Below the pieces are notes generated by a model. That model was not told the origin of the DNA. It searched no databases and was given only the letters and a program-made list of their open reading frames with translations. This document shows positions 16,940 through 26,709 of a stretch of DNA of 64,000 nt, piece by piece. Each line of letters begins with the position of its first letter. Position 1 is the first letter of the stretch. The position numbers and the translations under genes were made by a program. Origin of the DNA: Clostridiales bacterium (lineage in GTDB: Bacteria; Bacillota; Clostridia; Saccharofermentanales; Saccharofermentanaceae); assembly GCA_017478485.1 (NCBI GenBank), contig JAFVDI010000003.1, positions 62,001 through 126,000 of the forward strand. The letters are read 5' to 3'.

Positions 16940-18289
16940 ATGATTACATTTGACTATTCAAACGCACTCGGTTTTATCGGCGGACAGGAAGCAGTCGACA
17001 GAATGGAGCCTCAGGTTAAGGCAGCTGCTGACATGCTTCACAAGAAGAACGGTCCCGGAAATGATTTCCTCGGCTGGCTCGATCTGCCTTCAGCATATGA
17101 CAAGGAAGAGTTTGCAAGGATCCGCAAGTCTGCTCAGAAGATCAGAAGGGATTCCGACGTTCTCATCGTTATCGGTATCGGCGGTTCATACCTCGGAGCA
17201 AGAGCAGTTATCGAAATGCTCGGCCACAGCTTCCAGAACTCGGTTTCCAAGAAGGTTAGAAAGAGCCCGCTGATCCTTTTCTGCGGTAACTCTATCAGCG
17301 CTACATATCTCGCAGACCTTATGGAAGTAATCGAGGGCAAGGATGTTTCCCTCAATATCATTTCCAAGTCCGGTACGACTACTGAGCCTGCCATCGCTTT
17401 CCGTATCCTCCGCGCTTACATGGAGAAGAAGTACGGTAAGGAAGAGGCAAGATCACGTATCTATGCAACAACAGACAAGGCAAGGGGAGCTCTTAAGGGC
17501 CTTGCTACCGAGGAAGGCTATGAGTCATTCGTAGTACCTGACGACGTAGGAGGACGTTTCTCCGTTCTTACTGCCGTAGGACTTCTTCCCATCGCTGTTG
17601 CAGGCATCGACATCAGAGAACTCATGAAGGGCGCAAGGGATGCTTCCAAGGCATACAAGAAGCTTCCTCTTTCCGAGAATCCCTGCTATCAGTACGCTGC
17701 AGTACGTAACTGCCTACTGCGTTCAGGATATTCAACTGAGATCATGGTCAACTATGAGCCTTCTTTCCACTACATGACAGAGTGGTGGAAGCAGCTCTAC
17801 GGTGAGTCCGAGGGTAAGGACGGCAGGGGAATCTTCCCGGCAGGCGTTGATAATACGACAGACCTTCACTCCATGGGCCAGTTCATTCAGGACGGCGCAA
17901 GGATCATGTATGAGACTGTTGTCCAGATCGACCAGCCCAGAAGATCTTTCGAGATCCCTAACGATCCCGACAACCTCGACGGACTTAACTTCCTCTCCGG
18001 CATGGACATGAATGAAGTTAATGCCAAGGCAATGCAGGGCACTATCCTTGCACACGTTGACGGTAAGGTTCCGAACCTTCTTATCCACATGTCTGAGCAG
18101 TCAGCTTACGCTCTGGGCGAGCTCATCTACTTCTTCGAGAAGGCTTGCGGCATCTCCGGATACATCCTCGCAGTAAATCCTTTCAACCAGCCAGGCGTTG
18201 AAGCTTACAAGAAGAATATGTTCGCTCTTCTCGGCAAGCCCGGTTACGAGGATCAGAAGGCTGCTCTCGAAAAGAGACTTGCTAAATAA
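16940..18289 (+). CDS. pgi: Glucose-6-phosphate isomerase
   Basis: 449 residues, the usual length of Firmicute PGI. The sugar-phosphate-binding SIS segments are clear: [31 protein letters not shown] and near the end [12 protein letters not shown], with the catalytic Glu and Lys regions in place. It interconverts glucose-6-P and fructose-6-P in the cytoplasm. AAGGAG lies 9 bases before the ATG. It is a single gene with its own strong terminator; pfkA and a PfkB-type kinase lie elsewhere in the window. Confidence 0.96.
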   Translation: MITFDYSNALGFIGGQEAVDRMEPQVKAAADMLHKKNGPGNDFLGWLDLPSAYDKEEFARIRKSAQKIRRDSDVLIVIGIGGSYLGARAVIEMLGHSFQNSVSKKVRKSPLILFCGNSISATYLADLMEVIEGKDVSLNIISKSGTTTEPAIAFRILRAYMEKKYGKEEARSRIYATTDKARGALKGLATEEGYESFVVPDDVGGRFSVLTAVGLLPIAVAGIDIRELMKGARDASKAYKKLPLSENPCYQYAAVRNCLLRSGYSTEIMVNYEPSFHYMTEWWKQLYGESEGKDGRGIFPAGVDNTTDLHSMGQFIQDGARIMYETVVQIDQPRRSFEIPNDPDNLDGLNFLSGMDMNEVNAKAMQGTILAHVDGKVPNLLIHMSEQSAYALGELIYFFEKACGISGYILAVNPFNQPGVEAYKKNMFALLGKPGYEDQKAALEKRLAK

Positions 18290-18314
18290 TCTCTTATTAC
18301 ATTGCAGTTAAACT

Positions 18315-18347
18315 AAGGTCCGGTGAGCAATTCACCGGACCTTTTTT
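18315..18347 (+). terminator. Rho-independent terminator after pgi
   Basis: Perfect stem GGTCCGGTGA / TCACCGGACC with a five-base loop and a T6 run. Confidence 0.9.
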
Positions 18348-18387
18348 GTATTATAATTAGTCAAAACCATTTGGAACGGCAGTTTAC

Positions 18388-19308
18388 ATGAACAAGATAT
18401 TCAAACACTGGATAGTACCTTTATTTTTCATAACCGTAGGCGCGGTCATCGCGGCTTTTGCGCTCCAGGAATTCCTGGTTCCGTTTAAGATCTTAGACGG
18501 CGGCATCGTCGGTGTCTCGATGATCATCAGCCAGCTTTCCGGGCTCCCTCTGGGAATCCTTACAATCGTGCTCAACATTCCTTTCGTGCTCATGGGATTC
18601 AGGCGCCTGGGAATGAGGTTCCTTGTTAAAGCGATCTATGCGATGGTGGCATTTTCCGTATGCTTGAGCCTGTTCAAGGATATGAAGGAAGTAACTGACA
18701 AGGAGATCCTTGTAGTTGCGTTCGGAGGCGTGCTTTTGGGTATCGGTGTCGGACTGATCCTGCGTTACGGCGGATGCCTTGACGGCACAGAGATCGTGGC
18801 CATGTTCCTTTCAAAACATGTCGAGTTCTCCGTAGGCCAGATCGTTCTGTTCTTCAACATCATTATCTATGGTGTGGCAGGACTTCTTTTCGGACCCGAC
18901 AGAGCGCTTTATTCTCTTCTTACGTACTTCATTACATCGAAGGTTATCGATATCGTCGAAAACGGCATGGAGCAGGGCAAGTCGGTAATGATCATCACGG
19001 ATCACGGCAAGGATATCGCAGATGCGATCTATTCACAGCTTGGAAGGACCTGCACGCAGATGGAAGGAAAGGGCATGGTCAGCAACGGCATAAAGACCGT
19101 GCTTTACTGCGTTATCACCAGAGTTGAAGTTCCTGCGATAAAGAAGATAATCAACGATGCGGATGTATCTGCCTTTATGACGATATCAGATGTTTCCGAG
19201 ATCGTCGGAAACCACATAAAAAAGAGGAAGTTCACTCCGCCCAAGGCTTCTCCGATGGTATCAAAACCTGTTTCAAAGCAGTCACCGAAAGTTACACCCA
19301 AAAAGTAA
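18388..19308 (+). CDS. YitT family membrane protein
   Basis: 306 residues. Five or six hydrophobic segments (DUF161) occupy residues 1-175, beginning HWIVPLFFITVGAVIAAFAL and including ILDGGIVGVSMIISQLSGLP. A soluble C-terminal DUF2179 domain follows (VMIITDHGKDIADAIYSQL), then a Lys/Pro/Ser-rich tail. YitT proteins are widespread in Firmicutes with no agreed transport function. The 5' spacing to the pgi terminator suggests its own promoter; a TATAAT lies at 18352-18357 but no good -35 does. Confidence 0.9.
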   Translation: MNKIFKHWIVPLFFITVGAVIAAFALQEFLVPFKILDGGIVGVSMIISQLSGLPLGILTIVLNIPFVLMGFRRLGMRFLVKAIYAMVAFSVCLSLFKDMKEVTDKEILVVAFGGVLLGIGVGLILRYGGCLDGTEIVAMFLSKHVEFSVGQIVLFFNIIIYGVAGLLFGPDRALYSLLTYFITSKVIDIVENGMEQGKSVMIITDHGKDIADAIYSQLGRTCTQMEGKGMVSNGIKTVLYCVITRVEVPAIKKIINDADVSAFMTISDVSEIVGNHIKKRKFTPPKASPMVSKPVSKQSPKVTPKK

Positions 19309-19319
19309 ACATCAGTTAC

Positions 19320-19982
19320 ATGCCTGATCATTCTATGTTCTTTGAAAATGCTTATTTCATAAGAGGAAGTGCATATGCCGGGAAATCAACGACGGTAAAG
19401 CTTCTCGCTGAGAAGTATGGCGGAATACAGTGTGAAGAAAACTATCACGACCGTCTTCTTGATGAACTGGACAGCAAGGAATTTCCGTGCCTTACGTATA
19501 CCCATGATCTCAAAGACTGGCATGGCTTTATAAGAAGGACTCCGGAAGAATACTTAGCATGGGTCGACGGGGTTGCCAAAGAGTGCGAAATACTTGAACT
19601 GCGCATTCTGAAAGATCTCTGCAAACAGGGAAGACCGGTGTTTGTTGATACCAACATTTCTCTTGAGACATTGAGAGAAATAGCGCCGCATGATCACGTC
19701 CTTATCATGCTTGCAGATCCGATGATATCAGTAAACAGATTTTTCGAGCGTCCCGACCGTGAAAAACAGTTCCTCTACAAGCTGATCATGGAAGAACCCG
19801 ATCCCGAAAAGGCTTTGGAGAATTACCGTCAGGGACTTATGCTCATCAATTCACAGGAACGCTATGACAGGTATCTGAATTCCGGATTTAACGTTATAAA
19901 AAGAGATGAGAACAGGACGGTCGAACAGACTGTCTTATTAGCGGAAAAAGCATTCGGTCTCACTACGCAAAATGTGAGATAA
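19320..19982 (+). CDS. P-loop NTPase / kinase-like protein
   Basis: 220 residues with a Walker A motif near the start (RGSAYAGKSTT, about residues 15-25) and a strand-Asp pattern PVFVDTNIS that could serve as Walker B. The size and layout fit small nucleotide-dependent kinases of the shikimate-kinase or AAA_33 type, but I cannot assign a substrate. It begins 11 bases after the YitT gene and may be co-transcribed. No strong ribosome binding site is visible before the ATG. Confidence 0.75.
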   Translation: MPDHSMFFENAYFIRGSAYAGKSTTVKLLAEKYGGIQCEENYHDRLLDELDSKEFPCLTYTHDLKDWHGFIRRTPEEYLAWVDGVAKECEILELRILKDLCKQGRPVFVDTNISLETLREIAPHDHVLIMLADPMISVNRFFERPDREKQFLYKLIMEEPDPEKALENYRQGLMLINSQERYDRYLNSGFNVIKRDENRTVEQTVLLAEKAFGLTTQNVR

Positions 19983-20030
19983 ATCTTATCACCCTTATGA
20001 TTATTCCATGCCATCATTTTACATTGAGAT

Positions 20031-20039
20031 TGGTATAAT
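20031..20039 (+). promoter_or_regulatory. Candidate extended -10 promoter for the nnrE operon
   Basis: TGGTATAAT fits the extended -10 form (TGnTATAAT). No good -35 is visible. The predicted start would be about 20046, 22 bases before the nnrE ATG. Confidence 0.5.
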
Positions 20040-20067
20040 TGACCTATAAAAAATCAGCGGAGCCAGT

Positions 20068-20691
20068 ATGCCTGTTTGTGTATCAACTGAAGTTATGCGC
20101 GAGAGCGACAGATGGACTATCGAGAATCTTGTCCCTTCCAAAGAACTTATGGAAAGGGCAGGAAAGGCTATATTTAAGCAGGTCTCCTGGACGGCTCCTG
20201 TCGGGATAATCTGCGGAAAAGGCAATAACGCGGGAGACGGCTTTGTCGTTGCTTCATTGCTGAGAGATAAGGGGATTGATTGTGAGATCGTTCTTCTGTA
20301 CGGTGATTCGTTCTCTGAGGACGGAAAGCACTTTTACGATATATGCGTCTCGAAAGGAATACCTGTTGTAAATGACAGTGATTACAATAAGTATAAGATC
20401 ATTGTTGACTGTATCTTCGGCACCGGATTCAAAGGTGAAGTCAAAGAACCTGCAAAGAGCGCGATCGAAAAGATAAACTCATCGGGAGCTTTTGTCGTCA
20501 GCGCGGATATCAACAGCGGAATTAACGGGGATACGGGACTTGGAGACCTGTATGTCAAATCGGACCTTACAGTATCTATCGGAACGTTTAAATACGGCCA
20601 TTTTCTGGGTCATTCCGATGTGGCGATGAAAAAGAAAGTTAACTGCGACATAGGAATCAAGATAATCGGGGAGACCCGTGAATTAGGATAG
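20068..20691 (+). CDS. nnrE: NAD(P)H-hydrate epimerase, YjeF N-terminal domain
   Basis: 207 residues corresponding to the stand-alone YjeF_N domain. The family marks are IICGKGNNAGDGFVVA, VDCIFGTGFKGEV and the Asp-containing strand SADINSGINGDTG. The enzyme epimerises damaged NAD(P)H hydrates so that the companion dehydratase (NnrD) can repair them. The dehydratase half, often fused, is absent here and from the window. It leads a run with a sugar isomerase-like gene and an FMN enzyme gene, 13 bases upstream of the first. Confidence 0.88.
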   Translation: MPVCVSTEVMRESDRWTIENLVPSKELMERAGKAIFKQVSWTAPVGIICGKGNNAGDGFVVASLLRDKGIDCEIVLLYGDSFSEDGKHFYDICVSKGIPVVNDSDYNKYKIIVDCIFGTGFKGEVKEPAKSAIEKINSSGAFVVSADINSGINGDTGLGDLYVKSDLTVSIGTFKYGHFLGHSDVAMKKKVNCDIGIKIIGETRELG

Positions 20692-20704
20692 CCAGGAGGT
20701 ATTT

Positions 20705-21526
20705 ATGAGACTTGGAACATCGAGCCCGCTTAAACATGATTCTCCTGAACAATGGGCTGAAAAACAGGTTGAATTGGGCTGCCGCGCCATTGTTTTCCCG
20801 CTCTTGGCAAACGACCCCGAAGAAAAGATAGAAGAGTACGTAAAAGCTGCTGAAGCCAACGATCTTCTGATAGCCGAAGTCGGTATCTGGAGAAATGCCA
20901 TTGCAGCAGATCCAGATGACAGAAAAGCCCAAAGGGATTATTGCGTAAGACAGCTTCAGCTTGCCGACAGGATAGGTGCCAGATGCGCTGTAAATGTCGC
21001 AGGCGCAATGGGACCGCGCTGGGACGGCCATTATAAAGAGAACTTTACCCGGGAGACCAGGGAAGAGATCGTGAAGATGGTCCAAGAGATCATAGACAGG
21101 GCAGAGATCACAAACACGTATTTCACGCTGGAACCTATGCCGTGGATGGTTCCTACGGGACCTGAGGATTACGTAAGGCTCATCGAAGAAGTTGACCGGG
21201 ACCGTTTTGCGGTACATATGGACATTATCAATATGACCAATTCATTCGAGCGGTATTACGGTGCGGAACAGTTCATAGACAGGTGCGCGGAGCTTCTCGG
21301 AAACAGGATCAGAAGCTGCCATATCAAGGATGTACATCTTAAAGAGGAATATACTTTCCAGCTTGAAGAATGCGCGCCGGGCAAGGGAGAATTTCCGCTC
21401 CGCTACTATGTGGAGAAGATGAACTCCATTGATCCTGACATGCCCGTTATACTCGAGCATCTGAATACTGATGAAGATTACATTTACTATATGAATTACC
21501 TCAAGGAGGTGCTGAATGGCATATAA
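20705..21526 (+). CDS. Sugar phosphate isomerase/epimerase-type TIM barrel protein
   Basis: 273 residues. The AP-endonuclease-2/xylose-isomerase-like barrel shows in the strand ends carrying metal ligands: TYFTLEPMPW (Glu), AVHMDIINM (Asp), SCHIKDVH (His) and MPVILEHLNTDED (Glu, His). Relatives include ketose epimerases and inosose isomerase-like enzymes; the substrate cannot be told. A strong AGGAGG precedes the ATG. It overlaps the next gene by 11 bases, so the two enzymes probably act in one pathway. Confidence 0.85.
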   Translation: MRLGTSSPLKHDSPEQWAEKQVELGCRAIVFPLLANDPEEKIEEYVKAAEANDLLIAEVGIWRNAIAADPDDRKAQRDYCVRQLQLADRIGARCAVNVAGAMGPRWDGHYKENFTRETREEIVKMVQEIIDRAEITNTYFTLEPMPWMVPTGPEDYVRLIEEVDRDRFAVHMDIINMTNSFERYYGAEQFIDRCAELLGNRIRSCHIKDVHLKEEYTFQLEECAPGKGEFPLRYYVEKMNSIDPDMPVILEHLNTDEDYIYYMNYLKEVLNGI

Positions 21527-22412
21527 CAGGATATCCGATGCGAATGAGATCACTGCGCGTTACATGGACAGCATCCTGATCAAGGAGAGGCTGATAGATT
21601 CCGAAGTTGCTGATACAACTGTTGAACTGTTTGGAGAGACGGTTTCGGGACCTGTACTGATGCCTGCATTTTCGCATCTCAAAGAATTTGCAGGACGTAA
21701 GCTGACAGGTCTTGAGGAGTACTCGATCGCAGCAAAGAACATGAATATATTAAACTTCGTCGGCATGATGGAAAATGACATGTATAAGCGTATTGCAGAT
21801 ACAGGCGCAAAGACCGTGCGTATCGTAAAACCTTATGCCGATAACCTTAAGGTCAGAGACCAGATGAAGTTCGCTGAAGACAACGGAGCCGTTGCGATCG
21901 GAATGGATATCGATCACATTTTCGGAAATGAAGGTCTCGATGTTGTCATAGGTGAACTGATGACCGTCCAGACATCCGATATGATCCGTTCCTACATTGA
22001 ATCAACCAAACTTCCGTTTGTCGTAAAGGGAGTTCTGAGTGAAGAGGAAGCGGTTAAATGCGCTGATCTCGGCGCTAAGGCGATAATCGTAAGCCATCAT
22101 CACGGAAGGCTTCCTTATGCCGTCCCGCCGCTCATGGTGCTGCCATCGATAAAGAAAGCACTTGAGGGAAGAGACGTTAAGATCTTCGTCGATTGCGGAA
22201 TTGCCTCCGGAGCAGATGTATATAAGTGTCTGGCTCTCGGTGCTGATGCGGCTGCAGTGGGAAGATCGATGCTTCCGTCACTTGAAGAGGGCGGCATTGA
22301 GGGAATGGAAAAGTTTATAGAGAAAGTGAATAACGAACTCCGTTTCATCATGAGCTGCACGGGATTCAAGACCACGGACCAGATCGATGATACGTGTATC
22401 GTGAGAATGTGA
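21516..22412 (+). CDS. FMN-dependent alpha-hydroxy-acid oxidase/dehydrogenase family protein
   Basis: 298 residues, shorter than the usual 350-390 of lactate oxidase relatives. The FMN-barrel marks are present: GPVLMPAFSHLKEF, PFVVKGVLSEEEA with the flavin-contacting Lys, KIFVDCGIASGADVYKCLALGA and AVGRSML. The usual SNHGGR catalytic segment is SHHHGR here. The His and Arg are kept and the Asn and first Gly are replaced, so the reaction may differ from lactate oxidation. AGGAGG sits inside the end of the upstream isomerase gene. A strong terminator follows. Confidence 0.85.
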   Translation: MAYNRISDANEITARYMDSILIKERLIDSEVADTTVELFGETVSGPVLMPAFSHLKEFAGRKLTGLEEYSIAAKNMNILNFVGMMENDMYKRIADTGAKTVRIVKPYADNLKVRDQMKFAEDNGAVAIGMDIDHIFGNEGLDVVIGELMTVQTSDMIRSYIESTKLPFVVKGVLSEEEAVKCADLGAKAIIVSHHHGRLPYAVPPLMVLPSIKKALEGRDVKIFVDCGIASGADVYKCLALGADAAAVGRSMLPSLEEGGIEGMEKFIEKVNNELRFIMSCTGFKTTDQIDDTCIVRM

Positions 22413-22438
22413 CACAGGCTGTTAAACAGGCGCAAACA

Positions 22439-22470
22439 TAAAGGACGCGGGATTGATCCGCGTCCTTTTT
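22439..22470 (+). terminator. Rho-independent terminator, possibly bidirectional
   Basis: Stem GGACGCGG / CCGCGTCC with T5 on the plus side and a TTTATG stretch on the minus side. It can end both the FMN gene and the convergent GGDEF gene. Confidence 0.85.
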
Positions 22471-22505
22471 AGCGTAATGAATCACATTACCGGCTGACTG
22501 CCGCC

Positions 22506-23912
22506 TTATCTCTTAAGTTCAGGGTGTTCCTTATAGTATTTGTCTTTGTCTTCATACATTCTTTCATCGGCAGTCTTGAGTGCGGATGTAATGTCTGATG
22601 AATCGTTCTGATAACTGTAACCAAGGGCAAAGGAAACATCTTTATAACTCTTGGATAGTTCTTTGACCTTTTTGCATTTTTCTATGATCTCATCTTCGGT
22701 GGTGAAGGAGAGAAGGATCATGAATTCATCTCCGCCGGCCCTGTAGATCTCTTCACCGGTGAATACGTTCTGCAGTACCATTGCAGCATTCTTGAGCAAA
22801 AGATCTCCGGCTGCATGACCGCCCATATCGTTGACTTTCTTAAGTCCGTTGAGGTCTGCGAAAATGATGCCGATACCTTTGATCGTTGCAGACGCACCTG
22901 ACCTTAAGATGTCGATCCTGTTGTTCATCTCATTTCTGTTCAGTACGCCTGTCAGCATATCGATCGAGCTTAATACCTTAAGTTTTTCGAGAAGCTTGTA
23001 GTTTGCAATCTCAGACGCAACAAAATAGATCGTGAGTTCAAGAGTTTCCTTGATCTTGACTGTGTTGTTAACGTCAAAATTGCATGCCCAGATATAACCG
23101 AGTGTCTCGTCTTTGACGTCAAGAGGGAAGAGAACGAGGCTTTCCACGTGCTCTTTCTTGAGTGATTCATACCAAGCAGGGTTTTTATCTTTAAGATAAT
23201 TCCAGTCGTTGCTGTTCTTGATGATGAGACCGTTGCTTCCGCCTATGGTGGCTTTCCAGGAAACGGTAAGATCATAGAAATCGTCATTAAGGACTCTGCT
23301 CATGCTGTTGAGCATGGAATATTCGTTTCTGGATTCGCCGAGAACTGAGCATGTCCTCTTTTCGTTATCCGTTAAGAGTACAACACATGACTGGGCATCG
23401 ATGATCTTTCTGATGTCGCTTATGACTTCTTCCATCGTATGCTGGAAATTGGTTGCGCCTCTTAACTTGATACAGGTATTAAGAACTGCTGATGCAGTCG
23501 ATGCGGATGTGTTGCTCATCTGTTCGCTGTCAGCATTCTTTGTAATGATCTGCGTATATGTGCAGTAGTGAATGTTTCCGATGCTCTGAAGAGGGAGCAT
23601 ATAAAGGTTAAACCAGAAATCGTATCTTTCCGGATGAACATAAGTGTGCATCGGCTGCTTTAAGACTGCACATCTGTAGCAGAAATCCTCGAAATTCAGA
23701 TCTTTCGGAATGTATTTCTGATACAGGCTGTTCGGAACGAATTTGCTGGCGATCATTTGAGGCAGGTTAGGGTTGGGGACTTCGATCGAGGCAATATAGG
23801 AAGGATTGCCGTCCACGATCCTGATCTCGCCGTAAGAACCGTCTTCTTTTGTTTCGACCGAGATGACACATGTCATAACATCGATCATGTCGACAAAGCT
23901 CTTAAAGTCCAT
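22506..23912 (-). CDS. Diguanylate cyclase (PAS/GAF-like sensor plus GGDEF)
   Basis: 468 residues from the ATG at 23912, which has GGAGG at six bases; an upstream in-frame ATG at 23927 lacks one. The N-terminal 130 residues look PAS-like, and residues about 150-300 look like a GAF domain (RKIIDAQSCVVLLTDNEKRT, GYIWACNFD). The C-terminal GGDEF domain has an intact active motif RAGGDEF (Gly-Gly at about residue 393). No membrane segment is seen, so it should be a cytoplasmic c-di-GMP synthase answering an unknown ligand. No EAL domain is present. Confidence 0.92.
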   Translation of the reverse strand: MDFKSFVDMIDVMTCVISVETKEDGSYGEIRIVDGNPSYIASIEVPNPNLPQMIASKFVPNSLYQKYIPKDLNFEDFCYRCAVLKQPMHTYVHPERYDFWFNLYMLPLQSIGNIHYCTYTQIITKNADSEQMSNTSASTASAVLNTCIKLRGATNFQHTMEEVISDIRKIIDAQSCVVLLTDNEKRTCSVLGESRNEYSMLNSMSRVLNDDFYDLTVSWKATIGGSNGLIIKNSNDWNYLKDKNPAWYESLKKEHVESLVLFPLDVKDETLGYIWACNFDVNNTVKIKETLELTIYFVASEIANYKLLEKLKVLSSIDMLTGVLNRNEMNNRIDILRSGASATIKGIGIIFADLNGLKKVNDMGGHAAGDLLLKNAAMVLQNVFTGEEIYRAGGDEFMILLSFTTEDEIIEKCKKVKELSKSYKDVSFALGYSYQNDSSDITSALKTADERMYEDKDKYYKEHPELKR

Positions 23913-23969
23913 AGTGCGCCTCCACATCTAAATATTGTTTGATATTATTCTATCACAATTGATAAATAA

Positions 23970-24013
23970 AGTCTTTAAATAAACAGGCTGCCGGTCATCT
24001 GATGCGGCAGCCT
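23970..24013 (-). terminator. Terminator of leuS
   Basis: Stem AGGCTGCCG (23985-23993) / CGGCAGCCT (24005-24013), followed on the minus strand by a T-rich stretch (GTTTATTT). It lies just after the leuS stop. Confidence 0.7.
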
Positions 24014-24038
24014 TGATGTTTGGTTTGGTAAGAGCCTG

Positions 24039-26522
24039 TTACTTGGCTACGATGTTGGCGATCCTGCCTTTGACGTAGATGAATTTCATGACTGACCTGC
24101 CGGCAAGAGCTCCTTCAAGTCTGCTGTCAGCCTTAACGATGGCTTCAACTGCATCCTGATCTGCCTCTGCAGGGATGTTGATCTTGAACTGAACTTTACC
24201 GTTGATCTGGACTGCGATCTCGATCTCGTCCTTAACGAGTGCGCTCTCATCAACTTCAGGCCACTTCTGGTTGTAGATGGAGTAACTGTTGCAGAGTGCC
24301 TCGCACCAGAGTTCCTCAGTGAAGTGCGGTGCGAAAGGTGCAAGAAGGAGAACGAGCTTTTCGGTTGCGTATCTCTTGAACTCTGCCTTGCAGGAAGGAT
24401 CCTGGCTGTACTTCGTGATGGCGTTCAGGAGCTCCATCATACGTGCTATGGGCGTATTGAACTGGAACTTCTCGATGTCTGCAGTGGAACTCTTTATAGC
24501 GTAGTTGACCGCGAAGTTAAGTTCCTTGTCTGCGGATGTCATGTCAGCCTTTGCGGGAACGGAAGAAGATGCTGTGGCTGTGCATTCTGAAACACATGTC
24601 TCGATCCTTCTGAAGAACTTGACGATGGCCTGGAGTCCGGAATCAGCCCAGGGACCGCCCTCGATGTATGCGAAACCGAATCCGAGGTATGTTCTGAATA
24701 CGTCTGAACCGTACTTGCTGATATAGTCGTCAGGTGCAACGGTGTTGCCTCTGGACTTACTCATCTTCTGTCCGTCAGGTCCTAAGATCGTACCCTGGTG
24801 AACGAGGCTTGTGAAAGGCTCGTCGAAATCGAGCAGGCCCATGTCACGCATAGCCTTGGTAAAGAATCTTGCATAGAGGAGGTGCATGCATGCGTGCTCT
24901 GCGCCGCCGACGTATTTGTCGACAGGGCAGAACTTGTCGATCTTCTCCTTAGAGAACATTTCCTTGTCGTTCTTGTTATCAGGATATCTGAACTGATACC
25001 AGGAAGAGTCAACGAATGTGTCCATTGTATCGGGATCACGTCTTGCATCACCGCCGCACTTGGGGCACTTGCAGTTCATGAAAGATTCGCACTTTGCAAG
25101 AGGACTCTCGCCGTCAGGTGTGAATTCAACATCGTAGGGGAGAAGGACGGGGAGCTGGTCTTCAGGTACGGGTACGACGCCGCATGAAGGGCAGTGGATC
25201 ATCGGGATCGGTGTTCCCCAGTATCTCTGACGTGAGATGAGCCAGTCACGGAGTCTGAAGTTGACTTTCCATTCGCCCATTCCGATCTCTGCAAGCTTTG
25301 CAACGATCGCTTTCTGAGCGTCATGCATCTCCATTCCGTTGAACTCGTCGGAGTTTGTGAGATAACCCTTCTTGTCGCAGTAAGGAAGATCGGAATCAAC
25401 ACCCTTTTCAGGCTGGATTACGCGGATGATGTCGAGGCCGTACTTATGAGCGAAATCGAAGTCTCTCTCATCGTGTGAGGGAACAGCCATGACAACGCCT
25501 GTACCGTAACCTGCAACAACATAATCTGCTGCCCAGATCGGAACCTTTCTGCCATTCAAAGGATGGATGGCATATGCACCGGTGAAGACACCTGTCTTCT
25601 CACGGGTCGTGGACATACGGTCGATCTCGTTGACCTTTGCGGTTGCCTGGCGGTATGCTTCAACGGCTTCGCGGCACTCGTCAGTCGTAAGCTTTGCGCA
25701 AAGTTCTGACTCAGGTGCGATAACGACATATGTGATACCCATGAACGTATCGACTCTGGTGGTGAACACTTCGAGCTTCATGGGCGAACCGTCTTCGTTT
25801 GTAAGTCTCTTGCCGTCCTTTTCGACATAGAGTGCAACCTGGGCACCTTCGGATCTGCCGATCCAGTTCTTCTGGAGCTTCTTTGTCTTTTCGGGCCAGT
25901 CGAGCTTCGGAAGGTCATCCAAGAGTTCCTGAGCATACTCAGTGATCTTGAAGAACCACTGGGTCATGTTCTTTCTGACTACTTCCGTATGGCATCGTTC
26001 GCAAGCGCCGTCAACGACCTGCTCGTTTGCAAGAACGGTCTTGCATGAAGGACACCAGTTTACCGGTGCGTTCTTACGGTAAGCCAGACCTCTCTTGTAG
26101 AGTTCAATGAAGAACCACTGGTTCCATCTGTAGTAGTCGGGCATGCAGGTCTTGATCTCGTAATCCCAGTCTACCGTGGTACCCATGGCCTTGAGCTGGC
26201 CTTCCATTGTAGCGATGTTCTTAAGAGTTGAATCCTGAGGATGGATGCCTGTCTTGATGGCATAGTTCTCAGCAGGGAGTCCGAAAGAGTCGAATCCCAT
26301 GGGGTGGAAAAGGTTGAAGCCCTGCATATGCTTGAACCTGGCCCAGGAGTCAGTAAGGGAATAGTTATACCAGTGACCAAGGTGTAGGTTGGCGCCGGAA
26401 GGATAAGAGAACATCTCAAGGCAATAAAGCTTCTTGCCTTCTGCATCCGGATTGAACTTGTAAAGTTCTGTCTCCGCCCATTTTGCCTGCCATTTTTTGT
26501 CGGTCTCAATTGAATAACTCAT
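24039..26522 (-). CDS. leuS: Leucine--tRNA ligase
   Basis: 827 residues, a normal bacterial LeuRS. The class I signature HLGH lies in [16 protein letters not shown] and KMSKS in [12 protein letters not shown]. The zinc-type Cys pairs (NWCPSC, CERCHTE), the CP1 editing domain and the C-terminal anticodon and extension domains are present. AAGGAG precedes the ATG on the minus strand. Unlike aspS there is no T-box motif upstream; the intergenic region holds a promoter overlapped by a TTTGA-N3-TCAAA palindrome. Confidence 0.96.
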   Translation of the reverse strand: MSYSIETDKKWQAKWAETELYKFNPDAEGKKLYCLEMFSYPSGANLHLGHWYNYSLTDSWARFKHMQGFNLFHPMGFDSFGLPAENYAIKTGIHPQDSTLKNIATMEGQLKAMGTTVDWDYEIKTCMPDYYRWNQWFFIELYKRGLAYRKNAPVNWCPSCKTVLANEQVVDGACERCHTEVVRKNMTQWFFKITEYAQELLDDLPKLDWPEKTKKLQKNWIGRSEGAQVALYVEKDGKRLTNEDGSPMKLEVFTTRVDTFMGITYVVIAPESELCAKLTTDECREAVEAYRQATAKVNEIDRMSTTREKTGVFTGAYAIHPLNGRKVPIWAADYVVAGYGTGVVMAVPSHDERDFDFAHKYGLDIIRVIQPEKGVDSDLPYCDKKGYLTNSDEFNGMEMHDAQKAIVAKLAEIGMGEWKVNFRLRDWLISRQRYWGTPIPMIHCPSCGVVPVPEDQLPVLLPYDVEFTPDGESPLAKCESFMNCKCPKCGGDARRDPDTMDTFVDSSWYQFRYPDNKNDKEMFSKEKIDKFCPVDKYVGGAEHACMHLLYARFFTKAMRDMGLLDFDEPFTSLVHQGTILGPDGQKMSKSRGNTVAPDDYISKYGSDVFRTYLGFGFAYIEGGPWADSGLQAIVKFFRRIETCVSECTATASSSVPAKADMTSADKELNFAVNYAIKSSTADIEKFQFNTPIARMMELLNAITKYSQDPSCKAEFKRYATEKLVLLLAPFAPHFTEELWCEALCNSYSIYNQKWPEVDESALVKDEIEIAVQINGKVQFKINIPAEADQDAVEAIVKADSRLEGALAGRSVMKFIYVKGRIANIVAK

Positions 26523-26584
26523 GACACTGCTCCTTAATACTTAAAAAATAACAACTAATTTTAGCACCAGAGGACTAAAAATGA

Positions 26585-26614
26585 AACATAGTTGTAATTC
26601 GCTTTGATAGTCAA
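26585..26614 (-). promoter_or_regulatory. Candidate leuS promoter
   Basis: On the minus strand TTGACT (26614-26609) and TATGTT (26590-26585) are 18 bases apart. The -35 lies inside the FabT-like palindrome. Confidence 0.45.
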
Positions 26615-26615
26615 A
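26603..26615. promoter_or_regulatory. FabT-like operator between leuS and mreB
   Basis: The sequence TTTGATAGTCAAA is a perfect TTTGA-N3-TCAAA palindrome. This form matches the FabT box known from streptococci. It overlaps the -35 of the leuS candidate promoter and a TTGATA (26604-26609) that could serve mreB with TTGTAT 17 bases on. The same palindrome precedes the fabT gene in this window. Confidence 0.5.
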
Positions 26616-26709
26616 TAATTGATTTTTTGTATTTCTGATGTAATAATAAGGCGTCTAATTTGGATTAATGCGCCAAAACGGCGTTTCTATATATTTGAGG
26701 TGATTAATA

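Noticed and set aside
26523..26709. A T-box leader for leuS
   Set aside because: There is no T-box core sequence, specifier loop or terminator in the gap.
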